Below are positions 23,161-35,906 of a stretch of 64,000 bases of DNA, piece after piece (positions within the stretch are counted from its first letter, which is position 1; the number at the start of each line of letters is the position of its first letter). The DNA is from Agapanthus africanus (Eukaryota > Streptophyta > Magnoliopsida > Asparagales > Amaryllidaceae). The stretch is from the NCBI GenBank assembly GCA_030015575.1, contig CM057337.1, forward strand, positions 295,082,044 through 295,146,043, written 5' to 3'. Under the pieces are notes generated by a model. The model worked only from the letters and a program-made list of their open reading frames with translations. It did no database searches and was not told the origin of the DNA. The position numbers were made by a program, and so were the translations under genes.

Positions 23161-26100
23161 ATGGTCGCTACCAGGAGAGAGAGAGAAGAAAACACTCTGC
23201 GTGCGCTCTTGCAAGATTAGATTGGTTATGTATTTTATCTAATCAGGATGTCTCCCACTGTTTTTATCAAATCTTCCTTCAAACCCTAAAAGGAAAGACT
23301 AGCCGGGATTAATTACACTCTACAAGTTCGTCAATCTTTCAGCCAGGCCAGTGTCGGTACTTTGAGGGAGGTTCCCCGTGCTATCGCACGGACCTAATTA
23401 CAGTAAACCTCGTTTTCCCAGAGGCGTAATCCTGTTGACACCTTTCTAGACACCTACTTGATCGGCTAATTGCAAAGTGCAAAACTCTCCCAGGAGTAAC
23501 AATTACTCGCAGTGGGTATCGGGATCCAACTATCACATAGAAGGTATGCAATCTCATTGCAAGTTTCAACACTTGAAACTCCCGATAAAGGTTTTTACCC
23601 CTATCACCTATGACCTTAACTATGGTCAACAAATCATAAGTACTAGTCAAGTTCTACCCGTCATTTCGTGATTAATTAGACCCACCCACATGACCCTTAA
23701 CTAAGGTCAACAAAGTCACGCGACTGTCCTAACTAATCGCATCATATGCGGTGTAGGAAGACATCACTTAGCTACCGTACACTGTGCCTTGACTATGGTC
23801 AACAAACACAGCACGAATACTATGTACTCTACTTCCTAAAATGATGGAGGGTTGCTGCTGGTTTTTGTGAAAACCTTTAACGCTTTGAACTTGATCTCGT
23901 TGCGGAATCAAATGGTTTTTAAATGGAATGTTTTTGAGGCTTTTCTAGTTTTGCTAAAGGGTCACTCCCGGTGAAGGGATCGTCGGCCCTTTCCTCGTCG
24001 AATGAGGTGCGGGATATATCATATATATCACTGTGCAAAGCAGAAACTATAGAAGTGATCAAAAGACAAACCGAGGGTTGTAGCATCTGCCAGTTATTGC
24101 TAAAGGAGTCACTCCCGGTGAAGGGATCTCGGTCCTTTCCTTATCGAATAAGGTGCAGGATGTTCTACAAGGAACACCACGATGCAAAGCAAGAACTGTA
24201 GCTACCTGTTTTATTTTGAAATTCGATTCCACAACATCAATTAGGTTTATTTTTCTTTCATTAATCTCATTAATGAATATCCCATCAATTAAGTCCACCT
24301 AATCATCACAGATAAATATAACGTACGCTTATGCCATCCGCATTCGCCTCGATGTCCCGTCTGCACCGTTAGGTTAGGTAACTAACGCCAGAGCGAGGCA
24401 GGGCTAGCCCGGGTGTAAAACATAAGCAACGTCTATATAATATATCATATATACTATATATAATACCTGTCACAGAACATCATATGATCACATCACAGAT
24501 AAATCACAGCAGAAGAAACATATGAAATATTGGATATACTAGGACGTCCGTGTTTTCAATACGAGCCAGTATAAAACACGGATTCCACGGTCGTGATGAA
24601 TAGCCAATCCCACACCCCTAGACCCCTATGAGAGCGGCAAGCAACCCTACCAATTCTAGGGTTAGGAGACCCGGACTCGACTCCTCGAGATGGTCTCCCA
24701 CTGGACCCCAGAACCCGGTTACTTGTGCTCCTCTCCTTGGGTCTATCCTAGTGCAGAAAAGTAAATAATATACAAATGGTGACAACATCCGCAACCTGGA
24801 AGTGCCCCAATAAAAGAATATTACATACAAGTTTTTACATGAATGAAAATGAAAAAACACTCATCTCACATAAAAAACCCCCGGCTATTCAAACACGACG
24901 ATCCAATATAACATATCCAGCAACACATAACATCTCATGTCATCAACGTAAGTAAATATGCGCATCCCAATTGTCGTTGACATATAGCAACGAAACCGGC
25001 GATATCACATATTACACTTACGGTCACAGAAAAGAAAGTGTAAAACTACAACAGTTGGAATCCGCAACCTCCTCAGACATCGCATGCCTGACCAAATGAA
25101 ATACTTACACATCGCATGCCTAACAATTATAAACCCCGCATTTTAGTCCCATTATCGAAAACTCTTTTCAATATCAAGTCGGGCAATTCAACAAGATTCC
25201 CGACATTCTGATCGAATGCTCGTCGCAAACTTTAGTAGGCGGCCGCACCCCCGATACCGTCGACGAAGTGCACCAAGGCGGAACACCGCTGCCGCGAGCA
25301 CCCGAACGGATGCTTTCGGCGACGGGGTTCTCCTACAGTCACTTGGTCGGGGCTATGGAGTGAGGCTGTCTATTAAGTTTACCCGGCGAGTATCCGCGTA
25401 CACTACGTGATTGCGACAGACTTTTGATCACATCAAAATTCCGTGGCAACCGATCAAGTAAGACTAAAGTGCTATGTTTATAACATTCATTCAGTTATCT
25501 CATAACTTATTGTGAATTCCAATTATTGTATCACATTCCGGATAAATAGAAAATGCTAAACTTTTCGATCGAATAATCGAACACCCAAGTTTTTCCGATA
25601 CAGCTCAACACATGAAATAAGTCTAACAACATTCAGTTCGTGCCTCAGTACCAACGGTCCAGCCGTAGAAGGGTCAAGCCAACGCCTCACATGTGGCACG
25701 CCGTACTGCCCCAAACCCGAAGGTTCAAAGGGCAGTTCAAGACGGTCACATAATCGAGTTAAGGTTTGTTGTCTTCTAGAGGGTCCATCGAGTTACTTGC
25801 ACTACTTAGAACGTCGTTAAACTACGGAAAAGTCCAACACTTGGAAATTTCCCGACAGGGGAAAAAGTGGGTATTTATATCCGGTCGAACTTTTTAACAT
25901 ATTCTAAAATTACCCGGAAAGGCACACCGACAAAATTAGACAGTCCGATCGAATACACCGAGTCCCCAAATCAACCCAGAAATTTCAACTCTTTAATAAA
26001 TATTAAAAATTCCCAGGAAAACCAGCACTGTCAAATATGAGTTACTGTGCCAAATTCAATGCAATATATGACAAAATAGCTGCGGTAGCGCCGCACTAGC

Positions 26101-26311
26101 CAAGCTCGTGCCGCGGAACCGCGGCAGTTTGATGGAATTAGGGTTACGAATTGCACAGTTACTCTTATATTTTCCTGCTGATATTTCTGCATATTTTTAA
26201 TATAGAAAAATCCCCGAAATTAAAAAAAATACAGAGAGCAAATTTAGGGTTGGGTTTTCGGGTCGTTCGGACTTCAAATTCCGTCGGGACTTCGCCTAAG
26301 GCTCTAGCAAG
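23161..26311 (-). other. Non-coding, hairpin-rich segment in place of gag
   Basis: About 3.1 kb between protease remnant and primer site with no recognisable Copia Gag. It matches 48619-51740 of the sister element over most of its length, except for a few hundred bp next to the primer site. Conserved hairpins include 23470-23482, 23494-23508, a 71-nt multi-stem fold at 23517-23587, 24257-24277 (9-bp arms TTCATTAAT and ATTAATGAA), 24547-24582 (10-bp arms) and 25422-25438 (7-bp arms). Part of it (25640-25830) matches the Ty3 gag remnant at 4530-4720. Confidence 0.6.
26081..26126 (-). repeat. CG-rich palindrome pair in Copia leader
   Basis: Arms TGCGG and CCGCA (26081-26095), then TGCCGCGG and CCGCGGCA around AA (26109-26126), about 190-240 bp downstream of the primer site. 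Same type of cassette as at 10622, 19529, 30906, 48806 and 59756. Confidence 0.7.
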
Positions 26312-26323
26312 TCTCTGATACCA
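26312..26323 (-). other. Primer binding site (initiator tRNA-Met)
   Basis: Minus-strand TGGTATCAGAGA, one base from the 5' LTR edge at 26325. Eleven of the usual twelve bases match. Confidence 0.8.
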
Positions 26324-26324
26324 C

Positions 26325-28552
26325 TGTAGGATTCCTAGGAACCCTAGTGGAGTCTTACAAGTGATCAAACATGCAAATTTCTAAAAATTACGGTGCCGAG
26401 AAAACCTAGAACGGATCGTTAACTAGATATTTAGGCAAAGCAAGCAAGTATACGGAAATATAGAAATAGGGAAGGGGGTTACAACCTTTGTAGATCCGGT
26501 CCACCACTTCCTAAGCTCCACGATGATCTCCCTCCGCTGTCCAAATCAAATCCCGAACTCAAGTATCGGCTTCGTCGAAGAAATGGGCGGGCTTGATCGT
26601 CGGTCCGATGCCGAAGATGATCTACGTCGAGGCATCACAAGAACGAGCTCCGCCTTCGCCAAGTCAAGAAACTTGTGAAGACAACACACTCTGCTACATG
26701 GCAAGTAGTAGAGGATGATGAAATAGGAAGTGGGTAGACTTTAGATTTGGATTTCTCACTTGATTTGGCTAGTTGCCATTGAACTAGAAAGCTTTTCTTT
26801 TTCTAGCTCTTGAAGAAGAAGAAGAAAGATATGATAGATTCAATCATAAAAAAAAATGAATAATAATTAAATCTTATCATACTTTTAACCTTAGTTAAGT
26901 GTAGAGAAAAGACCATGGTTAATGGAATGGTTAGGGTTAAGGATAAGAACAAAAAAGGAGACTAAGTCAAGACTTCATGAATGTTCCTCTAGCAAACAAA
27001 AAATGCCACCATTTCATCATTTATCTTTTCCAAAATAAAAAGATAAATAAAGAAATAGATAAATAAGTAAATGACTAAACAAAACCCTAATCATTAGTTT
27101 AAACCATGGTTTGATTCTTTACACTTAACCAAGTAAGCATGTATCATCAAACATGATACAAATATGTGCACAAAACTATATCGCATATACAATGTGTACA
27201 ATTCAAGTGAGAAAATCCTTTTAAAGTGAACCAATACTAGTTAACGCAAAGTAATATATCAAATATATAAATATGCATTAAATCATTAAATCAACACTTG
27301 ATTTAACGATCCGGTCATATCGGATATAACCGACTAGTATCATATGTATCGGCTTATCGAATCAATCCTTGATTCGATAACTAGGTTATATCGCATATAA
27401 CCAATCGATACATTGATCCCGAGAATGGAATACGGTATCACATACTCGAATTATTCTCGGTCCCGCACATATCTCATATGCGCTCCTATTTCGTTTCGCT
27501 TGAGCCAGGAAACCTCTGTGTAGGACTCTAAAGACTCGTCAATACGCCGGCAGCAGATGATGATCATATCAAGCATCCACAAGCCGCAAGCGGTCTGCTA
27601 AACGTAACGGCCACCCGGGTATTGAGCGATCAGAAGATCGACGAGCAAGCCCGCTCACACTCCTGCGAATCCAACCAGTAACACTTACCGTACAGTCCGT
27701 TCTGTTCGTCTGATATGTCGCATATCTCGCCTAGGGGTGGTAAACGTCAGACCCCAATAGCTCGATAAGTCATGCCGACTTGAGGTCCATAACATTCGTG
27801 AAACTACTGATAACTCTTTCCGGTATATCACAGCAACCCTGGCCAGGGATTTCCTGTTATGGCCAGTCGAGCATAGCACAACATCAACCCCCAATACCGG
27901 GAGAGACGAATCCCCTCCTATCGCTCATTGCCTCCATGTGAATCGGGACTGTACCCAAAAACCATCTGTTTGCACGACTCAGTAGAGCCGTGGTAGGGTG
28001 GAAATCAAAGCACAGTAGGAGACACACAAGACACTATGACGATCTCGGGTCAACAGACTAAGCTGTACCAGTGTCACCAGAGAACTGCCATCTGACGTGA
28101 GGTATAATACCATCTGGGAGTTCTCGGCGAGTCCGTTCAGTGTACCCAGTCTCCACTGAGCACCCGCATACCATCTCCGATGTCAAACACCAATGGATAT
28201 GGGATCATCCATCGCCCATCGCATGGGTCGAGAAGATATACGCTAGTCTACTCTGGAATATCGATGCCCCGTCTCGATATTCCCTCGACTAGGAACAATG
28301 AAGGATGTACTCATTGACTACCCAGGCCCACTAATATGATCTGCATCATAGTCCTGGAAGTCGAGTACACATCCTAAGGGCTTTATCAACATATAATCAG
28401 AGAGACAGAAAGTATACATGTTAAGATAAAGAGCAACCAGATAGCGTACTATCATGTCGAGCAAGAAAGTCCTACCTATATATGTCCCAGCATCCACTAC
28501 AATATACATCCAATGTACAGTAATGGCCTCTAGGGCATACATATAACTAACA
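26325..28552 (-). repeat. 5' LTR of Angela-like Copia (2228 bp)
   Basis: Near-identical partner of 6104-8332, with the same edges. The hairpin array is at 27286-27402 and the shared LTR core at about 27882-27912. Confidence 0.92.
27286..27402 (-). other. Four-hairpin array in Copia LTR (second copy)
   Basis: Same four hairpins as in the partner LTR at 7065-7181, with identical arms and order. Confidence 0.6.
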
Positions 28553-28557
28553 GCAAT
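28553..28557. repeat. Target-site duplication GCAAT, right
   Basis: Identical to 6099-6103, directly outside the right LTR. Confidence 0.9.
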
Positions 28558-28709
28558 GTATCATATGAATGATATATGAATGCATGAAACAGAATGCATG
28601 TACTGAAGAAAACTGCTTTCATAAATTTGTGAGATTTCTGTATTTTTAAAATGAGGTATTATAAATGAAATCAGCATAAATAGTGCCTAGCATCGGCACA
28701 AAACATAAA

Positions 28710-28785
28710 TCTCAATATCTCGATATCTCTGTATCACAATCTCTGTACCTCAATATCTCAGAATCTCAATGTCTCAATCATAAAA
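28710..28785. repeat. Imperfect TCTCAATA-type tandem repeat
   Basis: Run of short diverged units (ATCTCAATATCTCGATATC and variants) in the Tekay-like LTR, at the spot where the related LTR has repeated CATCGGCAC and AAATATCATA phrases. Confidence 0.55.
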
Positions 28786-29990
28786 TCCAGGGCGCCGTCA
28801 GTCCATATCGGCCCCTACATCCATCTCATGACTATGACGGTATCCTCCGGATATCCGACGTGTCGGGTAAAATCACCGGTCGGTCGTGCTCCCCTGCACA
28901 GGCTCAACGCCATCATCTGCGATCCTCTTGCCCCGGGGTACCGCACCGGGCCCACCATGTACCCGAAACGGTTCCTCCACTCCTCGAATCGGGTCTCGAA
29001 ATCCATCAGCAAACTCATGGTGGACGACTCATACATCATGGGAAAACCGCACTTTTTATTTAAAAAGAGAGAAAGCAGTTTATATAAGTTTTGTGGTTTT
29101 CCCCCAAATCCTGAAAATATCATGGTAATCCGAATCTAAATCATTAATAGCATGTAAAACCATGAATATGAGCATGAGAATCCATGAATGCGGCATATAA
29201 TGAACAACAGTATGCATGAAGTGACAGGTAATAACTACAATGTCAAGCTGGCATATAAGGAAAGCATACTAATATCATGTCACTACTAGCTAACAAGCTA
29301 AATTAAGCAATAATATTTTCTAAGTGTTCGTGATATGGCAATTACCGATGAAGATGTGTGTGACCCGGCAAATAAGTGTACGTGGTACATACGCATCATC
29401 GGTAATGGTGCTGGTGTCCTAACAGCATGATATCAATAATGAAATATGAATCACAACAGTATGCGATGCAGAGCAACAACAATCATACGCGGGAGCTGAA
29501 TGCTAAACACAAAGATAGCTAAACTGCATCTAATGTCATAAGAGTCCTATAGCTACACCACTATAAGGCTGAGCTAAAGCTAACAGTAGGTAAGGGAAAC
29601 CGCCTAACCTCTGAGTCGATACATATATATACATATGTAGTCGGTGAACCCGCCTCGATAATATCACATCCGATAACATATCTCTATAATCAGTTATTCC
29701 CAAATCAAGAGTGCGGATCAAACATCAATTTATAGCTCGTACGTAAATCCGTCGTACGGCATCCCCAAATCTGGGTACGGGTCAATATCACATCCGTCAT
29801 ATCATTCATCTAGTATTCTCTTTATCAAGATCATTATCTGGGGTACTGACCTACGTCTAGTATAATGCTACTATCATCACTATAATCAAGATCTGACTAC
29901 TAATCGACCGTCTCGTATAAATCGATATCATCATCACATATCATCATAAGGAGTAAACACCGCCGAGTGTGGCCTATCATAATTATGTTG

Positions 29991-30020
29991 TCATATCATA
30001 TCATATCATATCATATCATA
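29991..30020. repeat. (TCATA)6 microsatellite
   Basis: Six perfect TCATA units within the Tekay-like LTR. Confidence 0.9.
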
Positions 30021-30905
30021 TCACGTATCATAATCACATGTCGATCATTTACATATATATGTCACTATTCCCATGGCATCATCATCCCAAAATCCGCTAA
30101 AGCATCAAGACGTATCTCAAATACAAATTTACTATATCACCGATATCATAATCTCGGATCAAATATCATCGACTCATCTCAATCCCATGTATCATCCTCA
30201 AGTCCGTATGTGTACACATAGTCCCATACCCATGTGAACCCATATCTATGTAGAATCCCATAAGCATATATGAAATAAGGATGTATGCAAGTATATATGT
30301 GTGTAAGTGTGTATGTGTAGTGCACCCACTATTCTAGGTTTTCACGACACTAAATCATCCAAGTCCACCAATTATCCATCTTAAACATCGATAATTTCCC
30401 AAACAACAAATAATAATTATAGGCGTGTCTACGCATCCGTATACATCACCACGGACTGCGGGGGTGCTATACGCCATCCACCCGACTTCACCCTGTAGAT
30501 ATAAATCTACTCACCTTTCCTTAAGCGTGCCGGTACCGATGTCGCCATTTGCATCTCCAACGCCTCGACGCCACGTGGGGTACCTACAAGGATATCACAC
30601 GCTAAAACACATGAAAACCATGTCGGAAACCAAAATGGTGCATGCTACGCCCATAGGTAAAAACCTGTGGCCTCGTGTGCAAACGCAGCCAACATCCACT
30701 GTCGTTGACGTCCAAACGCCACCCGACAGAAGGAAGCATTGAATACCAAAAATCCATACGAAAACAAGTCGTAAATTATACGCCAACTCATGAAAATCAA
30801 CCCAGATTTTACCCTAACTGGAATCAGACAAAACTAGACATACATGGGGTCAAGTTTACATGAAATAGGGTTGTGCATGCAAAACGAGGCAGTTCCCTCC
30901 TGCTC

Positions 30906-30944
30906 TGGCCGCAAATTGCGGCCAAAGGGATTAAATCTGCGGCC
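30906..30944 (-). repeat. CG-rich palindrome in Tekay-like LTR
   Basis: TGGCCGCAAATTGCGGCCA (30906-30924, arms of nine around one base), followed 12 bases on by a half-unit TGCGGCCGG. The same 19-mer is at 59757-59775 in the other Tekay-like LTR. Confidence 0.85.
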
Positions 30945-31354
30945 GGAGTAAGTTGGTCGGGGCTAGAGTTTTAGGTGATGGTTCCAGAGTGCCTGCACAG
31001 CCTACTGCCAAGTCAATTTTGTATTAGGGTTCCCGGGGTGAAAGCAGACCTAAGAAAGGTCAATCAGTCGACAAAATCGCTAAATTACGCCAAGTATAAC
31101 AAATCTGGTATTTTGGTGAAATCTGGAACAAATCTTGGTTAAACTTGTCTCAAATACACCAATAAGGCTACTCTAACATTCAGAACCATCTCTTGGCCAA
31201 ATCTCACTCAAATTCTCCTAAGCTAGCTCTAATCTACTTAAAAACACTAAACTTTCAGCTAAACAACTCAAACTCAGCAAGATAGGAGTTGGGTTGCAAG
31301 ATTATACCTCAAGAGGGTCCTAGGATGAAGGAGAAGGGAGGAAGGAGGAAGGAG

Positions 31355-31960
31355 GAAGGGTTGTTGCTGCTGAAGTGCCCCGGGACAGAAGTTGCTGTTG
31401 CAACAGATGCTGGTTTATGTAGCTGTTGTTGTTTCTGTTGGGGTGTTTGTGTTGCTGAAGTTGTGGTGGTGTGGTATGAGTGATGTTGTGGTATGGTGCT
31501 GGGGCTGTTTCTGGTGTTGGGGTAATGTTTGGGTCGCTGTTGCAGCTGCTACTGCAGTTGTATATGTTATGGGAATGGTTGTTGTGTTTGTGGTGAAGTG
31601 TTGTTGATGGGGTTGCTGCTGATGCAGCAGAGGTTAGGGGTGCTAAAGGTGGCTGAAAGGTGTTGATAAGAGGAGCTGATGTGGTGTATCAGCTAATGTG
31701 ACAAAAATTGGGCTGATGTTGTGATATTGGGGGCAGAAGTTTCACATTGGGGGTGGAAGCTTGACATTGGGGGCTGTTGCAGCAGTTGATGTGGCTGTTG
31801 CTTTTGTTTGGCTGAGGTTGCTGCTGTGGCTGATGTATGGTGTGTAGGTGTTGGGCTATGGTGTTAGGAGCAGGTGTAGGGTTGGCTGAAGTATTGTTTC
31901 AGCTGCTGATGTTGGCTGATGCAGCAGCTGATGTGTTGCTATGGGGGCTGAATTTGGAGA
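31355..31960. repeat. GTTGCTG-rich low-complexity tract
   Basis: About 600 bp of T/G-rich sequence built from GTTGCTG, GCTGATG and TGTTG phrases in the Tekay-like LTR. The related LTR has a ~140-bp counterpart at about 60205-60340. Frames through it are repetitive and not gene-like. Confidence 0.7.
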
Positions 31961-32499
31961 ATTTGGGGTTGATGTGTGAGAGGGGGTAAAAGAACACAAG
32001 GGATTAAGAAGTGGGATGGATCATGGCGCACCCTAGCTACCTCTCTTTCTCTCTAAATTAATGCACAACCATCATGGCGCATTCTCTCTCTCCCTATACA
32101 AGTCAACCTAACCCTAATCACTTTTAACCCAAACCCTAATTAACCCAATTATCCTAATCAAATGGTTCAACCTACCATGGTCATCTAAGCATAGTTCAAC
32201 CCTAGGTTACCATGACCAAAACATGAAACAAGTGTGACAAGTGTGGAAAATGTTATGTGCACATTTTTGCACAAAAAGGCCAAATTCCAATTAGCGATTT
32301 TTAATCGCGACTAACACTAAAATAGCATATAATCCATCATAAAAACTGTAAAATGGCATATTTCCACAAAATAAACTATTTTAGAATTTCCAAAATTTTC
32401 TCCGGAATTTTCACCATTTATCGGTATTTAAGTATACCGACTATTAAAATATTCATTAATATTAAATTATGAAAATTCCCAAAAATAATATTTAATTTT

Positions 32500-33181
32500 T
32501 TGAAATGTTTCAGAGGGGCATTCTTGTAATTAGTCGAGAAGCTTCTAGAAGAAAGGTAACTCATTTAGTTTTAATTCATTTGTGAATTAAACTAAATGAG
32601 GTGGAGAGGTGATGTGTAATTTGCATTAATTACGCCATGAGTCATGAGGTGATTCACCTCAAGGTAATTAACGAAGCATGGTTGTTGATTATATTATTAT
32701 TGTTTAGATATTTTTCATGCTTCATAATTATCTAAGAGAATCAAGATTTAATTCATTATCGCATACACATTATCTCTCCTCAAGCACTCATCTTCTTCAT
32801 CCTAACCCTAATCCACTCATGCGCTGAGGACCCCAGGGTTAGCAAGACTAATAGATCCTTAAACTATCTCTTTATAATCTAGGTCACTTGGATTAGCAAT
32901 CCTAGCCACTTAGTTATCTAAAGTTGGAGGTTAAACCTTGAAGAAGGAACTCTTGGGTGGATCTTCTATTACATCGAGGAGGCCAACGAGGAGGTGAACA
33001 ACAAGAACAAGAAGGGCTTGTATCTTGAGATATAATCATCTATCGTAGTAGTTTAGCACTTCTAGATAGTTTGTTAGTTAGGGTTTAGCAAAGATCCATT
33101 TTATAGTCGATGTTGAACAAAATGATTGTTTTTCCTATTCCGCCTCCCTGCTTGTTGTGGGGTGTGTAACGTTGACTTACA
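32500..33181 (+). repeat. Copia LTR tail fragment
   Basis: Resembles the last ~700 bp of Copia LTRs: the CTTCTAGAAG region as at 3.15 kb, then a tail like the reverse complement of 89-230 (the AAGATCC and TTGTTTTTC phrases). It comes from a different LTR family from the next feature. Non-coding; the left border is approximate. Confidence 0.55.
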
Positions 33182-35906
33182 CATTCTCACTAGGTTTAGT
33201 GAGATGGTATCAATCGATCCTTGGGAGAATCACTGGATAGGTTCCAGGGTGATAAGGTTGACTAAATGTCAGTCACAGCCATTGTCTTTACCTTCAGTGG
33301 ATGGACGGTATGTTGTAAGAGTTCCAAACTAGATACCGTGGCATACTAGACGATAAAGGATAGATACATTGCTACAAAGGATGCTACGAAAGAGGCAGTC
33401 TGGATATATATTAGTTCATGAGATGAACTTCGTTCCTACCATTGTGAGACAATGGAGTTGTGGGTTTGGCCTAGGAAACCCCGTCCTATCAGAGATCCAG
33501 ACATATTCTTAGGCAGTATCACCTGAACATGGATATGGATGATCTCCACGGAGATCGAGGATAGGAGAGTAAACACAAAGGAGAACAGGGCGGATCCAAC
33601 AAAGGCCTATTCCCAGGAGTGACTTTTATGGAATGGTTGAGTATGAGATACTTCAACCACTATTGATTTTTGGGTATTAGATACTACAACAGATTTCCCT
33701 AGTGCTAGTGGGAGATTGTTAGTGATATGTATGCCCTAGAGGCCATTACAGTACATACAATGTATATTTTAGTGGATGCTTGGACATATATAAGGAGGAC
33801 TTTCTTGCTCGACATGATAGTATGCTATTTGGTTACTCTTTATCTCAACATGTACTATGATTGTCTTTATGTTACATGTTGATAAAACCCTTAAGATGAG
33901 TACTTGACTACCAGGACTATAATGCAGATCATACTAGTGGGGACAGAGTAGTCGCTAAGTACATCCTTCAAATGTTCCTAGTCGTAGCTGTATCGAGACA
34001 TGGAATCGATATACCAGAGTAGACTAGCGTATAGCTTCTCGACCCATGTAGATGGGCGATAGATGATCGCATATCCATTGGTGTTTGACATCAGAGACAG
34101 TATACGGGTGCTCAGCGGAGACTGGGTACACTGAACGGACTCGCCGAGAACTCCCAGATAGTATTATACCTCACGTAAGATGGCAGTTCTCTGGTGACAC
34201 TGGTACAGGTTAGTCTGTACACCCGAGATCGTCATACAGTCTTGTGTGATTCCCACTGTTCTTTGATTTCCACCTTAATTCAAGAGAACATGCAAAATGG
34301 TGGCTTTTGGGTACAGTCCCGAATCATATGGAGGCAATGAGCGATAGGAGGGGTTTCGTCTCTCCCGGTATTGGGAGTTGATTTTGCGCTGTGCTCGATT
34401 GGCTATAACAGGAAGTCCTTGGCCAAGGCTGCTTCAGAGATATACTGGTAAGTGTTATCAGTAGTTTCTCGACCCGTTATGAGACTCATATCGACACGAC
34501 TTATCGAGTTTCTGAGGTCTGACGTTTACCACCCCTAGACGAGATATGCGACATATCAGACGAAGAGAACGGACTGTACGGTAGTGTTACTGATTGGATT
34601 CGCAGGAGTACGAGCATGCTTGCTTGTTGATCTTCTAATCGCTCAATACCCGGGTGGCCGTTACGTTTAATAGACCGCATGCGTCTTGTGGGTGTTTGAT
34701 ATGATCATCACCTACTGCCGGCGTATTGACGAGTCTTTAGAGTCCTACACAGGTGTTTCCTGGCTCAAGCAAAATGGAGTAGGAGCACATATTTGATATG
34801 TGCTGGATCGAGATTGATACGATATGAGATATCGTATTGTATTCTCACGATTTATGACATCGGTCGGTTATATGCGATATAGCCGGGTTATCGGATCAGG
34901 TGTTGATTCGTTAAGTTGTTACACATGATATTAGTCGGTTATATGTGATATAGCCGGATTATTAAATCAAGAGTTGATATAATAATTTAATGTATAATTA
35001 TATATTTGATATATTACGTTACATTAACTAGTATTAGCTCACTTAAGATTTCTTTTCTCACTTGATGTGCACATTGTATATATGTGATATGTATATTTGT
35101 GTACAAGAATTGTGTCGTGCTTGATGATACATGCAAGATGGGAGTATAAGACTTATACCATACTAGGGTTTGTGTTAGGGTTTTATTTATCATTATGTAA
35201 TTCACAAAATATTTGAATTAGTCAAGGATAAGCTTGTAGAAGCTTATGGACTAATTGACATTTTCAACTCTTTTTTCATTGCTTAAGATATTTGTTAACC
35301 CAAAACTTAACCTTAGCCCATGGTTAATTCTCTACATGAGTTAGGCATGAGTGCTTAACTCACCCATGGTTGCAATAATTTATTAGGAATTAACTCATAT
35401 GATGAGTTCTTCTTCTTTTTCTTCTTCCTCCTATAAAAGCTTTCTAGTTTCAATGGAGTTCTGAGAAAAAGTGTGAGAAAATTAAATCTAAAGTGAGCCC
35501 ACTTCCTACTTCATCATCTTCTACTACTTTCCATTTAGTATAGGTTGTTTGCTTCACTAATTCCATAGTTAGTGAAGAGATAGCTTGGGTTAGTTTCTCC
35601 TCGACGTAGATCATCTTCAGCCTCGAAGACTTTGAAGAAAGCATGTTCGTTTCTTCATGGGAGCCTCTCTAGAGTCCGGAGTTTACGATCGCAGCGAAAG
35701 GGACTACTACACGGAGCTATTGATGTGAAGGACCTGTGTACAAAGGTTGTATTCCTTGCTCACTTAGGATGTAAAGTGTTTACATATGTTATTCCGTCGA
35801 TTTCTAGTTAACGATTCTTAGTTAGGGTTAGCTAAAACGGCAAATTATTGAATTTGGTATGGACGATGCCTCCCGAAACCTTGTTGTCATCTTAAGTAAC
35901 CCTTCA
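33182..35906 (+). mobile_element. Truncated Copia element: RNase H end plus 3' LTR
   Basis: 33182-33716 matches the RNase H end of the Angela-like element (54.04-54.56 kb), including the CAATCGATCC, GGTGATAA and GTCAGTCACAG phrases and a polypurine tract GTGGGAGAT. The LTR 33717-35906 starts TGTTAGTGATATGTATGCCC. Broken and partial; the 5' part is missing from this copy. Confidence 0.75.
33717..35906 (+). repeat. Copia 3' LTR (about 2190 bp)
   Basis: Starts TGTTAG after a polypurine tract and ends near CCCTTCA at 35906, where sequence restarts inside another LTR. It has the LTR core at about 34354-34380 and the hairpin array around 34865-34885 (arms CGGTTATAT and ATATAGCCG) and 34936-34956. 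Confidence 0.7.

Larger units (their letters stand above)
6104..28552 (-). mobile_element. Angela-like Copia element, complete ends, split by Athila insertion
   Basis: LTRs 6104-8332 and 26325-28552, primer site 26312-26323, polypurine tract 8333-8344, and a 5-bp duplication GCAAT. Removing the Athila insertion and its duplication leaves about 10.4 kb. The two LTRs differ by roughly 1.5% by eye; at an assumed 1.3e-8 changes per site per year that is about 0.6 million years. The pol remnants are broken in many places. No Copia gag is recognisable; instead ~3.1 kb of non-coding sequence lies between primer site and protease. The same layout occurs in 46400-56770, so this form was very likely copied while already defective, with proteins from another element (inferred). 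Confidence 0.92.
3800..32500 (-). mobile_element. Tekay/Del-like Ty3 element, partial, interrupted by a Copia insertion
   Basis: Reading leftward: 5' LTR (28558 to about 32500, then 5458-6103), primer site 5442-5453, and a degraded gag region to about 3800. The LTR is split at 6103/28553 by the Copia element 6104-28552 and its GCAAT duplication. Several LTR blocks match the LTR at 57477-60800, including the start CACGNCCCGA, the block GGCACAACGGGGGTGAGTTG, the CCCCGGGGTACC segment, the GCCGC palindrome and a GTTGCTG-rich tract. Family assignment rests on that match because no pol of this copy is in the window. It is broken, partial and old. The outer border near 32500 is uncertain. Confidence 0.65.
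28558..32500 (-). repeat. Tekay-like 5' LTR, outer part
   Basis: Continuation of the LTR interrupted at 6103. Blocks matching 58.4-60.7 kb include the CATCGGCAC repeats, CCCCGGGGTACCGCACCGGG (about 28931), AAATCTACTCACC (about 30506), the palindrome TGGCCGCAAATTGCGGCCA (30906-30924), a GTTGCTG-rich tract and a CATGGCGC/CTCTCTC stretch near 32.05 kb. It is longer than the related LTR (about 4.5 kb against 3.3 kb) because of extra tandem-repeat sequence. It holds no gene. The right border is approximate. Confidence 0.65.

Noticed and set aside
29967-30221. 84-residue plus-strand frame as a small host gene
   Set aside because: It runs through the TCATA microsatellite within an LTR and has low complexity.
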